The position numbers and the translations under genes are program-made. From assembly GCA_034508935.3 (NCBI GenBank), contig CM067443.1, forward strand, positions 98,034,373 through 98,098,372: a stretch of DNA of 64,000 nucleotides. The letters run 5' to 3'. This stretch comes from Berghia stephanieae. Its lineage: Eukaryota; Mollusca; Gastropoda; Nudibranchia; Aeolidiidae. Position 1 is the stretch's first letter. Every line of letters begins with the position of its first letter. The notes under the pieces were generated by a model. It made no database searches. It was not told the DNA's origin and saw nothing but the letters and a program-made list of their open reading frames with translations. Shown here one piece after another: positions 24,386-34,513 of this stretch.

Positions 24386-24605
24386 AGCGGGGGTATCCTT
24401 GGAGCAATTTAACCTCACCGGAATTCGAAGGAAGTTGCCCATAACCCGGAATTTTTGGCTCCAGACCGGATTTTGTTCCGGTGAAACCGGAGTTTTCGCA
24501 TCACTGTGTAAATAAAATGAGAATCTACCTGGATTGTGTTCATGGAAGCAACTTCGTGAATATAATGCAAATGTTTCTGCTGGAAGCTCGAATATAATAA
24601 ATAAA

Positions 24606-24752
24606 TAATTGAGCTTTTATATAGCGCAATATCCACTAAAGATGTCCAAATCGCTTTACAAGGGGTCCATGGCCAACAGCAAACATTTGACATGTAGGTG
24701 GAACACGACTCCTGTTCGAGTGTCTGACCACAATACCACATAGTCAAACATG
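24606..24752 (-). mobile_element. SINE (GCGC-tail tRNA family), internally deleted
   Basis: The tail end ('gagcttttatatagcgcaat', 'ccactaaagatgtccaaatc') and a trace of the head ('ccacaataccacatag') flank a deleted middle. Confidence 0.8.
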
Positions 24753-25046
24753 AAGAAGCTCGTTTCCTTACTATTATAAGAAGCGGTCTATTTTCTGTTT
24801 TATCATCATTTTGTTTACCCCCCCCCCCCTTTCTTAACAACGCCATCCTCTCAGTTCTCATTCGTGTTTAGTGTCCCATTCATCGTGTTTAATTAACAAA
24901 GGGGAAAATCCGAAAAGTCCACAGATATTATGTAAATAGGTAGGACTTTTAGGATAAATACTTAAAATTGACTACTCAGACAAAATCAGGAACGGGGAGC
25001 TTTAGGAAAGAACTAAACAACAGAGAGTGGGTGATGAGATCCAAAG

Positions 25047-25283
25047 AGAATGTGCATCTCAATCTCAGATCTTCAAGAGGTTGACATTCAAGCAAGTGGT
25101 GTGTTACTGTTTCATTGGGCGGTTGACATAAGGGGCAGGAAGGGGACGTGGTGTTGTGTTCTTAGTTGAAAGATGATGTTTTGATGGTGTCTTCTGAGCT
25201 TATTTAGGCTATCAGTCTTTACAGGAGAGGTCGTATGGGTAAACATACATCTACTTGTGGTGCTCATTGTCCAACTGTTCATC

Positions 25284-25354
<71 letters not shown>

Positions 25355-25915
25355 CTGTGTCTAAGGATACTGGAATTGATGGTTGCAAAAGTGTAGATCC
25401 GAATCTGGCTAGTCTGTCTGAATTTTCATTTCCTGGTATATTTGAATGTCCCGGTATCTATTGGAGAGATAAGTCTACTCTGTGTGTTGTAAGGAATTCA
25501 TCTAGTTGAAATCTTAAGCTATCGAATATCGAAGGTTGAGGAGCTTTTATTTATATCCAGAACTTGGAGAACTGATTTGGAGTCTGTGAAGATAACAGTA
25601 TGGGAAAGTTTTGAAGGGTTTAGGTGGAAAACAGAGGAGAGGTGTCGCTGTGAGGCTTCTATTGCAACTGCCTCCACCCCATAGTTTGAGCTGGAGCTTC
25701 CGCAGGAATTGTGGATTTCATCACAGGTTTGATATGGGTATTCTACTACAAACCCATACCCAGCATTTTTAGTTCTTTTGTGGGCAGATCCATCTGTGTA
25801 AACATGTATCCAGTTGCCTGGGTATTCTTGTATTGTCTTCATTGCTAATGTTTGTATATCTCCGCCAAGACAAAAATGAAACCCACAGAGAAAAGGAAAA
25901 GTGGGGGACAAAAAT
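25047..25915 (-). mobile_element. I-like LINE fragment with RNase H domain
   Basis: The minus-strand frame 25911-25519 encodes an RNase H domain: NWIHVYTDGSAHK (first Asp), NYGVEAVAIEA (Glu), HTVIFTDSKSVLQVL (second Asp). Downstream (25047-25500) it is homologous to the LINE copy at 39383-39929, which supplies the C-terminal Cys/His domain. A (CT)n tract at 25289-25350 has expanded in the coding sequence. Presence of RNase H suggests an I/Jockey-related LINE clade. Both ends are truncated. Confidence 0.75.
25289..25350. repeat. (CT)n microsatellite within LINE
   Basis: Pure CT repeat at the place where the sister copy (near 39796-39802) has only 'ttctctctta', so the expansion arose after insertion. 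Confidence 0.9.
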
Positions 25916-26015
25916 TAACTGGACTTGGGAACAGATGAGATACCGATATAGCTCTATAGAGGTATTGGCCCAAGACAGAATCAATTGGAGAGATCTTTTT
26001 TATGGGAAAGGGTAG
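25860..26015 (+). pseudogene. Possible retrotransposon polyprotein C-terminal fragment
   Basis: The plus-strand frame ends '...WTWEQMRYRYSSIEVLAQD' then RINWRDLFYGKG and stop, a pattern seen at LINE C-termini (AQDR..WR). The context is a truncated LINE on the other strand. Weak evidence. Confidence 0.25.
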
Positions 26016-26662
26016 ACAGATGGATGGAAGGTTATTCACTCTGATGATACTGCTTCCCACGGAAATTGTTTGTTTGTTTGTCTGTGTTTAAGGGTTTTAC
26101 GGAGCTTGCAACACATTTAAGTTATATCAGAGCCAGTAAAAAGGAAGAAAATGGGATGGTAAAAAGTTCTGAATTACAATTAAAGCACCCAAGAAAAAGT
26201 AAGACAAAAGGGGAACTAGGAACAAATAGGGATCAGATGTAGAATCCAAGAGCATACCACCAATGTACTTAGTTTGAGATCACCTATAAGTCTCATCAGG
26301 ACACAAGCACAAAATCCAACAAAGAGGAATACACTCAAATGCTTACATTATACATTAAAAATAAATATAATGATACATAACAGAGAGATGATTTACAAGG
26401 AAAAAAATATCATCTCCCAAAACAATAACTATGTATTCGACTGTTTCCCTCCCAGCCAGGACTCCGAACAGGGACAAGTAATCTCATTCCAAGACAAAGA
26501 CAGAAAGCATGTTGGAAAATAGATATAAGGGGATAGAAGACACAGTATGTACCTCCCTGCCCACTATGGGAGGTCAGGATCCCCACCCAGCCCACGGAAA
26601 TTATACCATGCCATACATAAGACCAGCTTTCAGTAAGCTCATAACACACGAGCGCGTGCATT

Positions 26663-26750
<88 letters not shown>

Positions 26751-27991
26751 AGCACATACACACACAGACATCTCAATATTAATAAATACAATAAAAAAGT
26801 AAATATATAAATAGCTACAAGAAAAAAACAAACAACAAAACAACCAAAAGAATAAAGAAAAAGTCCCATCTGTTACATACTTGTCACGCTTTTTTCCTCA
26901 TCAGATTTTTTTTTAAAGCTGTGAATATGGGATTGGACTGGTAGATACCAATTTTGGAAAGCTCAACACAAAGCAAATAATGACTTAATGACACACAATG
27001 AAGTCTATACTGCTAGTGATAAAGCACATAATTATTATGATGACCAATATAAAAACAAAACGATCTTTAACGTTGAAGGTCTATCAGAGATAATTAAGTG
27101 GGGCAAAGTCTGGATACCTTTGCTCCCAGATTTTTGTTCAGATTACAGAATCTTTTAGATTATGGGAGCCACCAACCAAAGTGAGCAACATGAATCCCCC
27201 AATGTCCTTTAGCACGTCTTATAGTATCATTTTATTGATCACCATTTTGCACTGTTTGTAAAATGAATTTAACTCATCTATATCTGGTTGAGTTAACATT
27301 AGCAATCATCACTTTGTCATTACAATCACCGTCATTGTCTTCACCACCATCATTGTATTCAGTCATTTCATCGTCATTTTTATCAGCGTCATTCCGAACA
27401 CTATAGTCATCCTCTTCGTCATCATCACCCTCACTAACACCGTATCTTTATCATCGTGTAATTCTGATCATACTCGTCATTTACCATTACCAACACAAAC
27501 ATTGCTCATTAATACTAACTTCATCCTCAATGTAACTACTAGCAATCAAGGACGCCATTATCATCGCCATCAGCATAACATCATATTATCATTAAAGATA
27601 ATCAAATTTCAAATCGCATCTCTATCTTTTATGAGTATTCACTTTATATATATGGTGACATTCTGGCTGGTTGTGCGTATGTGTTTTATTTGAAATTTGA
27701 TTGTTGTGTGTGTGAGCGTTTTTTTACATAAATATATATATCTCTTATTTGTCAATGTGAGTGTTGATTGTTGACCTATTTGTATATTTCATCATATCTT
27801 TTCAAACCTGGTACCCATTTATAATCTTAAGTTGTGATTTATTGATGATCTATATCTATTATTATATATATAATTTATATATATAATATTACATATTATA
27901 TATTATACATGTTGGTTCTTATAATGAGGGTGAATTTTGTTTGTGCCTGGTACCCATTTATATACTTAAATTAGGATTGATTGATCGATAG
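26016..27991. other. Gene-free interval
   Basis: No gene recognised. (TA)n at 26665-26740 is flanked by a CA tract. CAT/ATC-rich DNA lies near 27295-27560 and AT self-complementary DNA near 27860-27910. Confidence 0.5.
26665..26740. repeat. (TA)n microsatellite
   Basis: Pure TA tract followed by a short CA tract. Confidence 0.95.
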
Positions 27992-28235
27992 GGGGCAGCG
28001 TGGCTCAGCGGTACGGTCTTTGCTTCGTACCCAAAAGGATACGAGTTCGATCATCCGCCGCTGCGTTGTGTGGCCTTGAGCAAGTCACCTAGCCCTAGCT
28101 CACTTTGCGGCGCTGCACTGCGACTGATGCCTGGGTTATTCCACTCTTCCCTTGGAATAGACCCTAAAGACAAATTTCCCCTTGGGGATGAATAAAGGGA
28201 ATTTTATTTATTTTATTTTATTTTAATTTATTATG
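27992..28235 (+). mobile_element. SINE (GGCAGCGTGGCTCAGCGG family), full length
   Basis: The head GGGGCAGCGTGGCTCAGCGG has an intact A box, the B box is GAGTTCGATC, and the body ends in 'gaataaagggaattttattt' followed by (ATTTT)n. It is the reference copy for the family in this window. Confidence 0.9.
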
Positions 28236-28692
28236 TTTCCTGTCTGACTTTCGTCGTAGGTAAGCAGAAGCAACACCGTGGTGAATGAATATTCAAAAGC
28301 CACATAGACAGCATATCACATCATATTATGTAAGGGTGAATTAATTGGGTCAACTGACCCAGACCTGCCTACTGGAAATTTAAAATTTCGCAATTCTTGG
28401 GAGATAAAAATTGTATTCTCTATAGTTAACTTTAAAAATCAACAATTTTCCACTATAAGGATTAAATAACTCGTCAAAATCCTTAACATTATGAAGTCTG
28501 GTATCACCTTTCATTTTCAATAACTTTTAACGACTTAGAAATGTTCATGAACTTCTGAATTGGAGTCAAAATTTCGTAATTCTACGAATTTTTCGTAATG
28601 GTCTGCTGACCTTTGAATACCAGCAGAAAACAAAACAGGAAAAAAAAACAACCCAAAAAACAAGAAAAACCAATAAAGAACAAACTATATAT
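28236..28692. other. Unique DNA left of Sola-like A
   Basis: No gene or repeat recognised. The last four bases (ATAT, 28689-28692) are one copy of the target duplication of Sola-like A. Confidence 0.5.
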
Positions 28693-28725
28693 CGTGGGGT
28701 ATTTGCCATTATGTTGTATTTGCAT
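28693..28725. repeat. Left TIR of Sola-like A
   Basis: Mirror of 32686-32718. The outer half CGTGGGGTAT is unique to the ends; the inner half TTGCCATTATGTTGTATTTG is the subterminal motif. Confidence 0.9.
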
Positions 28726-28898
28726 TTTTGTAGTTTTGAGAAAATGGCATTTGAAAGTTTGAAGTGCTCTCATAAATCAGGATTTTGACCAATTGCTCTG
28801 TAAATCTGAATGAACATTGGATGTATGTTGCACTAAAGCGTGAAATGCCATTTCAATCAACCGAGGCATTCAATTTGCTGTAAATGGACTTTAAAATT

Positions 28899-29190
28899 AT
28901 ACAACAATATGGCAAACACATTTGTGTCTAACTTTCAGGGCCACGGTGTCTTATTTGCACATAGGACAATATGGCATATTCATTTATGTCAGACTGGGTA
29001 TTGTTTGATATGATATAAAGTTGTATTTGCACATACAACATTATGGCATAACACGATCCATGCTGATTTTACATGAGAGGGGGATAATACTGTTGTATGT
29101 GTAGATAAGACAATGTGGCACATTTATATATATCGAAAGGATGCAGTTTGAGATTAATTTCGTCTCATTTGCAAATACAACATTATAACT
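28899..29190. repeat. Left subterminal palindrome array of Sola-like A
   Basis: Half-site ACA(A/T)TATGGCA or its palindromic double occurs near 28899, 28941-28975, 29021-29051, 29093-29124 and 29161-29188. In the doubled sites two inverted half-sites meet around TTTGCA or TGTAGAT, e.g. GTTGTATTTGCACATACAAC. Confidence 0.85.
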
Positions 29191-29582
29191 CTGAAATCAA
29201 TTGGACTCGGCATAACACAGAAATTAATTAAAAAACAACGCACTGGTTCTGTGTTTGATTTTTTATACTGATTATCATATGTTTATAGTTTTGAACCATT
29301 CGGATTCATTGTCATCTAATAAAACAAGTCATTGCATCTATTATAATATAAACAGGTTATTATCAACATGCATTGGGGTATATTGAATTATGGAACTTTA
29401 AAAGGTAAATATAAGAAGTATAGGTAAATTTGTAAATAAAAAGTAAAGGAAATGACAGGTTGAAATGTTACTTTATACATTGGTAGTCGTGAAAAATTAT
29501 TTGGATAATTACTACAAAATCATTTAATATCATTATAATCATTTCAGAAGATTTGTTTATATAGATGAATTCTATAAACTAT

Positions 29583-31370
29583 CTAAAGAACGTCGTCTTC
29601 GTCCGTGCTAGAATCATCAACATCACGTGATTGGGTGACGTCAATAAGTTCTGTCACCGAGCTGAGGTTTTCGAAATATGGAACAAAATCCTCAGGGATG
29701 ACTCCAATGGAACACAGAGAAGTCAGATCCCTTTTCTTGGCGTCAGAGATTGAGAGGCGAGCTGGGTATTTATCCATAGGTTTGCTAATAGCAGCTCGCC
29801 CTCTTTGAGCCTTTTTAGCAACTTTCATTTGTCGAAATGTCTCTTCGTTAATGTCCTCCTTGAAATATACAACGTCTGGTTCGTTTCTATTGAAATGAAA
29901 CCATTTCGTTTTTAACCATCTTATTTGACGACCACTAATGTCTTTCTTTGTATTTTTTAAGTAATCAGATGCGAAGGTTTTATAATCCAAAAAATCTGAA
30001 TGCCTCATAGTTGTGACATGGTAGGGGCGTCCTGGTCGTGATAGTCTAAAGATGTTCAGCCACTCAGATGGAATGAAAACTTCGGATTTTGCCTTTTGTG
30101 TTTCAATGGCTGCATGCATTGAATCCACTTCCATTTGGGAGTGGCCTGATTCCATAAATTTAAGGTCAATCACCGAAATGGGGCTTTCGTTAGAGGAAAC
30201 AAAATAGTGTAAGGCAGAGATGACAGCCGCATTGCGATTTTGACCTCCACACGTGTCACAGTAGAAAACGACATGCTTCACGTGATCTGGTAGACCATTC
30301 AGGTATTTGATTAGAATAGTTGCCACTTCACTGGAACCTTTTTGTCCGCTGGTTTCATTCCAAAAGTAGCAAAAGCCTTCTCCATCACCCATTGAATAGA
30401 TACAAAAGTTATAACAGTTAAGTTTTCTCTTGTAATACAAAAGGCCAACAAGCCCTGATGGAGCTTGAAGTACCTTTTCCATATCAAAGGTGCACGCAAC
30501 AAAGCTTGGATCGACCTTTGCCCGTTGTTTGTCGTGTTCTTTAGCAGCCCTGATATCTCTTTTCCGGTTTTGATGTTCTTGGTATTCATGCTTAATTTTA
30601 TCATTGGGCTTTGCACAACGGTCATGAATGCGACATGTTTTGCATTGATCTTTCTGTGGTTTATGGAATGACAGATTAAACTCCTGATTAAAAGTCTTTC
30701 GATATACTTGCTGACTTACAACAGATGGGCGCACAGAATTTTCAAGTGAGCTGACATAGTCTAAATACAGCTTATACATTTTTTTGATGTTCAAGGATGT
30801 GTCCAAATAACGTTTCTTCGACTGTTTTCGACAGTAGTGTGACTCCAGCGTAGGGAAAGAGTCAATGTGCGACTGTACAGCCTTCGTGGCAGCCCCGGAA
30901 GTCTTGTTGTGTGGGCTGTGTTTTCCACGATTGTCAGATACAGACTGTATTGGTCCCATTCGTTGCTTTTTCAGAGGACCGTTGACGGATTGATCGCTTA
31001 TATCAAGAGTCTGAAGAAAAAATCTTTTGCATACTCTGATTTTTTCACTTAGCAGATCCACGTTTGGAAAAAAATACTTCCTGGAGGCCATTTTTCGACT
31101 TTTCTTGTGTCTTTCTGGTTTGGTTTCCAGTACATACTGGCAAATAAAATCGTGCTTTCTCTCTCTTGAATCAATGTTCCAATACAACTCATGAATCTCA
31201 TTCCGCCTTTCTAATGATATCTTTTCATTGCACTTAAACTTGCAGTTGTCACATTGAGATGCTTTAACTGACCTCGGAGGCACCGTTTTGCCTTTGGCAG
31301 ATACATAGGCTTTCCCAGTCACACAAAGCATTTTCCTCACACTTTTCTTCCATTTTTTTGGCTCTCTCAT
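29583..31370 (-). CDS. Sola-like DDD transposase
   Basis: 595 codons from ATG 31370. Cys-rich N-terminus (CDNCKFKC, C40/C43/C47), a second Cys cluster CKTCRIHDRC (243-252) that may bind DNA or zinc, then the catalytic core: D297 in TFDMEKVL, D372 in FYCDTCGGQNRN, D416 in ESGHSQMEVDSMHAAIE, and a C-terminal acidic tail (DVDDSSTDEDDVL). The GGQN and GHSQME signatures typify a large metazoan transposase group that I associate with Sola. The frame is open upstream of the ATG to about 31873 and crosses a 33-bp minisatellite, so the protein may be longer through an upstream exon or non-ATG start. No internal stop or frameshift; it appears functional. Confidence 0.85.
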   Translation of the reverse strand: MREPKKWKKSVRKMLCVTGKAYVSAKGKTVPPRSVKASQCDNCKFKCNEKISLERRNEIHELYWNIDSRERKHDFICQYVLETKPERHKKSRKMASRKYFFPNVDLLSEKIRVCKRFFLQTLDISDQSVNGPLKKQRMGPIQSVSDNRGKHSPHNKTSGAATKAVQSHIDSFPTLESHYCRKQSKKRYLDTSLNIKKMYKLYLDYVSSLENSVRPSVVSQQVYRKTFNQEFNLSFHKPQKDQCKTCRIHDRCAKPNDKIKHEYQEHQNRKRDIRAAKEHDKQRAKVDPSFVACTFDMEKVLQAPSGLVGLLYYKRKLNCYNFCIYSMGDGEGFCYFWNETSGQKGSSEVATILIKYLNGLPDHVKHVVFYCDTCGGQNRNAAVISALHYFVSSNESPISVIDLKFMESGHSQMEVDSMHAAIETQKAKSEVFIPSEWLNIFRLSRPGRPYHVTTMRHSDFLDYKTFASDYLKNTKKDISGRQIRWLKTKWFHFNRNEPDVVYFKEDINEETFRQMKVAKKAQRGRAAISKPMDKYPARLSISDAKKRDLTSLCSIGVIPEDFVPYFENLSSVTELIDVTQSRDVDDSSTDEDDVL

Positions 31371-31470
31371 CCTTTTACGTGTTGCCTTTTTTGGGGTGTC
31401 TGTTATTGAATATGGGATATCAACAACAGATGGCTGTTCATTGATTGCAGTAATAGAGGGTTCGTCAGGG

Positions 31471-31735
31471 TTAGTTGTGGCTGAAGTAGTCGGTTGGTTG
31501 ATGGTGGTAGTGGCTGAAGTAGTCGGTTGGTTGATGGTGGTAGTGGCTGAAGTAGTTGGTTGGTCGGTGGTGGTAGTGGCTGAAGTAGTCGGTTGGTTGA
31601 TGGTGGTAGTGGCTGAAGTAGTCGGTTGGTTGATGGTGGTAGTGGCTGAAGTAGTTGGTTGGTCAGGGTTAGTTGTGGCTGAAGTAGTCGGTTGGTTGAT
31701 GGTGGTAGTGGCTGAAGTAGTTGGTTGGTCAGGGT
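31471..31735. repeat. 33-bp minisatellite in transposase upstream frame
   Basis: About eight units of GGCTGAAGTAGTYGGTTGGT plus GGTGGTAGT (period 33, some variants 27-33 with CAGGGTTAGTTGT). All units are multiples of three and the transposase frame stays open, encoding TTINQPTTSAT-type Thr-rich repeats on the minus strand. Confidence 0.85.
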
Positions 31736-32157
31736 GTGCGCGCGTGTGGGTGTGAAAGGGATGGTGACGGAACTATTACATACAAGACCTTGCAGTCGAG
31801 TCGGCAGGGCTTTTGGGTTACACAATCACTATTTACCCATCGGTCAGCGGTACTCTTTGATGTATACAACACTCACCGCCTTTACGCAAAGCCGCCTGCC
31901 CATAAATCAAGAGATGGTCTCCTAACTGTTCACAAGCGAACTGTCAAACGAGCAATCGATGATTGGATAAGAATCTCAAGATCTCATATAATAATGTAAG
32001 TTTTGGAGAGGTGATATCCCCCCACCCGTCATCGGACAGAACTTTCATTGCGTTATATCTATAAGCTCCGCCTCCTCTTTCTTCCGGACTGACGAGATTG
32101 CTGCTTCGGCGTGTAACTATAACTCCGTAATAAGATGGAATGCCGATGTCATAAAGT

Positions 32158-32560
32158 CATTTACAACATTATGCACCCTGTGACCCACCCCACAAACGAG
32201 ACATTTTTGTCTTATGTGCCGAATACAACATTTTCATGGTCATTTCAAGGAATTTCCTAAATGCCACATTGTCCTATATGCAGATAAGACGATGGAGTCC
32301 TGACACATTATAATGAAACGTTATTGCTATCGTTGTGTGCCACACTGTTGTATTTTCATATACAACAGTATGGCACACGGGAAGTTAACAAAAGTTCCAA
32401 AAAAAATTGTGCCATATTGTTGCATGTGCTAATACAACAATAGTGCTATTTACTGGAAGGTACTAGGAAATGGTTATATTGTTGTATTTGAAAGATAAGA
32501 CATCGTGGCAAAATTAAATTCAAATACAACATTAACGACAATTTGTGATATGCAAATAAG
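32158..32560. repeat. Right subterminal palindrome array of Sola-like A
   Basis: Copies near 32158, 32207, 32262, 32337, 32408, 32477 and 32520. The best, 32335-32377, has 18-bp arms (GTGCCACACTGTTGTAT against ATACAACAGTATGGCAC) separated by a few bases. Confidence 0.85.
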
Positions 32561-32722
32561 ACAAAAAATATTTTAACATTTTTTCATAACTCAAAAACTA
32601 TTAATCCAATCGCATTGCCGATTACAGAGAATAAAGATTGACTTAAGAAAATACCATTCACATGGAAATCCCAAAAATGACAAAATGTTGAATACAACAT
32701 TATGGCAAATACCCCACGATAT

Positions 32723-33841
32723 AGGCTAATTTCAAAAGGACCAAATTCTCAAAAACATTGGGAAAAAAGGAAGTCTGTCAAGTTTAAAACATTAAAATAA
32801 AAATAAAAATAATTTGGATTAGCAGCAATCAGTAACAAATTCTGTAGGTGAGGCAAAGCCAGACAAAAAGCCTGCTGAGAGTGACGGGTGCTAATCGATA
32901 CAATATTGGTAAGTATCTGAAGCAAAGGTTTCTATCAGATACTCAAAATTGAAAAAAAAAAACAAAAACAACTTTTACTCTAGACTACCCAATATGGCAT
33001 TGCATAGCATATCAAATATGGTGAAACCATAAAAAAATATGCTACATAATTGTACACGATGGATAATAAAAATTCCTGCTATTGGATGGAGCATGGCATA
33101 AGTATGTTCAAATGTTGAATAGTGCCAAAACACTACCCTACTAATACTAAGCTTTTTTGTTTGTAAAGAGAGAGTTGAAAATATCGTTGGCCCCCACAGA
33201 CTAGGTATCAAAAATGAAAGAGGGGAAAGACTTGTCGACTGGTGCAGATTGGAAAACCAATGATGATAGTTAACTTTAAATCCAATGAAATGGGTTAAAA
33301 TGCCTAATATTAGAATGGCATGAATGGACTGCAACTGCCAGGTGATTATGATTATTACTTGCCAATAAAATTTAAAAAGTTAATTATGTAATACAAATAG
33401 GACAATGTGATTAATATAGCCATGAAGACAGGATAAATCGTGATAAAATCGCCATTACAACACTTACATTTTGAAATAACCTCACAGGTTACCCTGGTAA
33501 GATATTGAGGCCAAATGTACAAAGGTATTAATTTAACAATCTGACAACCCTTCCCCCTTTAACAACTACTATGATAAAAGAAGCCACACATATATATCTA
33601 TACTTCATGAATTACACCCCCGTAATCAACTGCTAAAATTTGATTACTACAAAAGAAAACAACACCAGAAAATATTAAGATGGTTTTATATATATCCCCA
33701 CTTTTACAGTTTCTTTTTTGAGAATTTGCATAAAAATATTTATTCATTTGAATTGAAATGAGAAAGATACATTAGACAGTGCTTCACTTGTGTATTCATC
33801 AGATATTAAGAGTTGCTTCCACCAACAGAAGTCAACTATGC
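32723..33841. other. Mostly unique DNA with one LINE scrap
   Basis: Apart from the RTE endonuclease scrap at 33165-33258, no gene or repeat recognised. Confidence 0.5.
33165..33258 (+). pseudogene. RTE-like endonuclease fragment
   Basis: The plus-strand frame reads RVENIVGPHRLGIKNERGER then LVDWCRLEN, matching RIEDIVGPHGLGDKNDRGDR, LIQWCRQHD of the LINE at 15403-18720. About 95 bp, both ends lost. Confidence 0.75.
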
Positions 33842-34513
33842 TCACAAAAATAGGACAACGTGAATGAATACTAGTCTGGCAGCGCTGTTTTGGACAATCT
33901 GAAGACGTCTAAGATTATACTGCGAAACAGCCAAACAACAGAGTATTACAATAATCCAATTTCGATAGTACGAGGGACACAACCAGATATGAAACCGTCT
34001 AATGGAAGCAATCTTTTTTAGTTGGAAAAAGAGAGATTTAACCAAATTATTAACCTGATGCTCCATCGACAGTCCAGAGTCTAAGAATGTGCCAAGGTTT
34101 TTCACTTTGTCAACAATTTGAATGGAGGCATCCCCCAGCTTCAAATCTGTTTCACTTCCTGTTCCCAACATACAGCACCTCCGTCTTATCATCATTCAGT
34201 TTCAGTCTGTTCTCATTCATCCATTTCTTAACACTTTGGATACAATTTTTATTATCGGCTGATACTTCTTGTAAATTTCTCGTATTGGATACGCAGTACA
34301 ATTGCGTATCATCAGCATATTGGTGGTAAGACAGACCGAAACTTCTGATGATTTTAGACAGAGAGCCAACGTACAGAACAAAAAGAAAGGGTCCAAGTAC
34401 TGAACCCTGTGGAACCCGACAATCAAGAATGATTTCCTCAGATCATCCACCGTAATAATCTGTTTACGATTCAACAAATATGACCTAAACCAATCAAGCG
34501 CCGCACCAGACAC
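33842..34513 (-). pseudogene. CR1/L2-like LINE reverse-transcriptase fragment
   Basis: Minus strand, at least two frames. 34513 on: SGAALDWFRSYLLNRKQII and [16 protein letters not shown], a damaged form of the motif-B region (normally ..[12 protein letters not shown]). 34195 on: [37 protein letters not shown] and IVQNSAARLV, typical of CR1/L2 LINE C-termini. The YADD region lies between in a third frame. Truncated at both ends and frameshifted. Confidence 0.75.

Larger units (their letters stand above)
28693..32718 (-). mobile_element. Sola-like DNA transposon A, looks complete
   Basis: Inverted ends CGTGGGGTATTTGCCATTAT at 28693 and CGTGGGGTATTTGCCATAAT in reverse complement at 32718, with about 31 of 32 bases matching. 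The ends are flanked by ATAT at 28689-28692 and 32719-32722. The 4,026-bp element encodes a DDD transposase on the minus strand and has long subterminal arms (about 0.9 kb left, 0.8 kb right) full of palindromic repeats of a motif that is also the inner half of the TIR (TTGCCATAATGTTGTATTTG). The 4-bp target duplication agrees with the Sola superfamily. Confidence 0.85.

Noticed and set aside
23999-24442. His/Thr-rich 147-codon frame
   Set aside because: Trinucleotide array translation, not a histidine-rich protein.
25519-25911. RNase H domain as evidence of an LTR element
   Set aside because: Its sister copy at 39383-39929 has a LINE-type C-terminal Cys/His domain, a (GTAA)n tail and a 13-bp target duplication, so it is a non-LTR element.
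27992-28060. tRNA gene
   Set aside because: A and B boxes are present but the cloverleaf is poor, and the same head recurs in four copies with a common SINE body.
31396-31755. Plus-strand EVVGWLMVVVA repeat protein
   Set aside because: Antisense reading of the 33-bp minisatellite lying in the transposase upstream frame.
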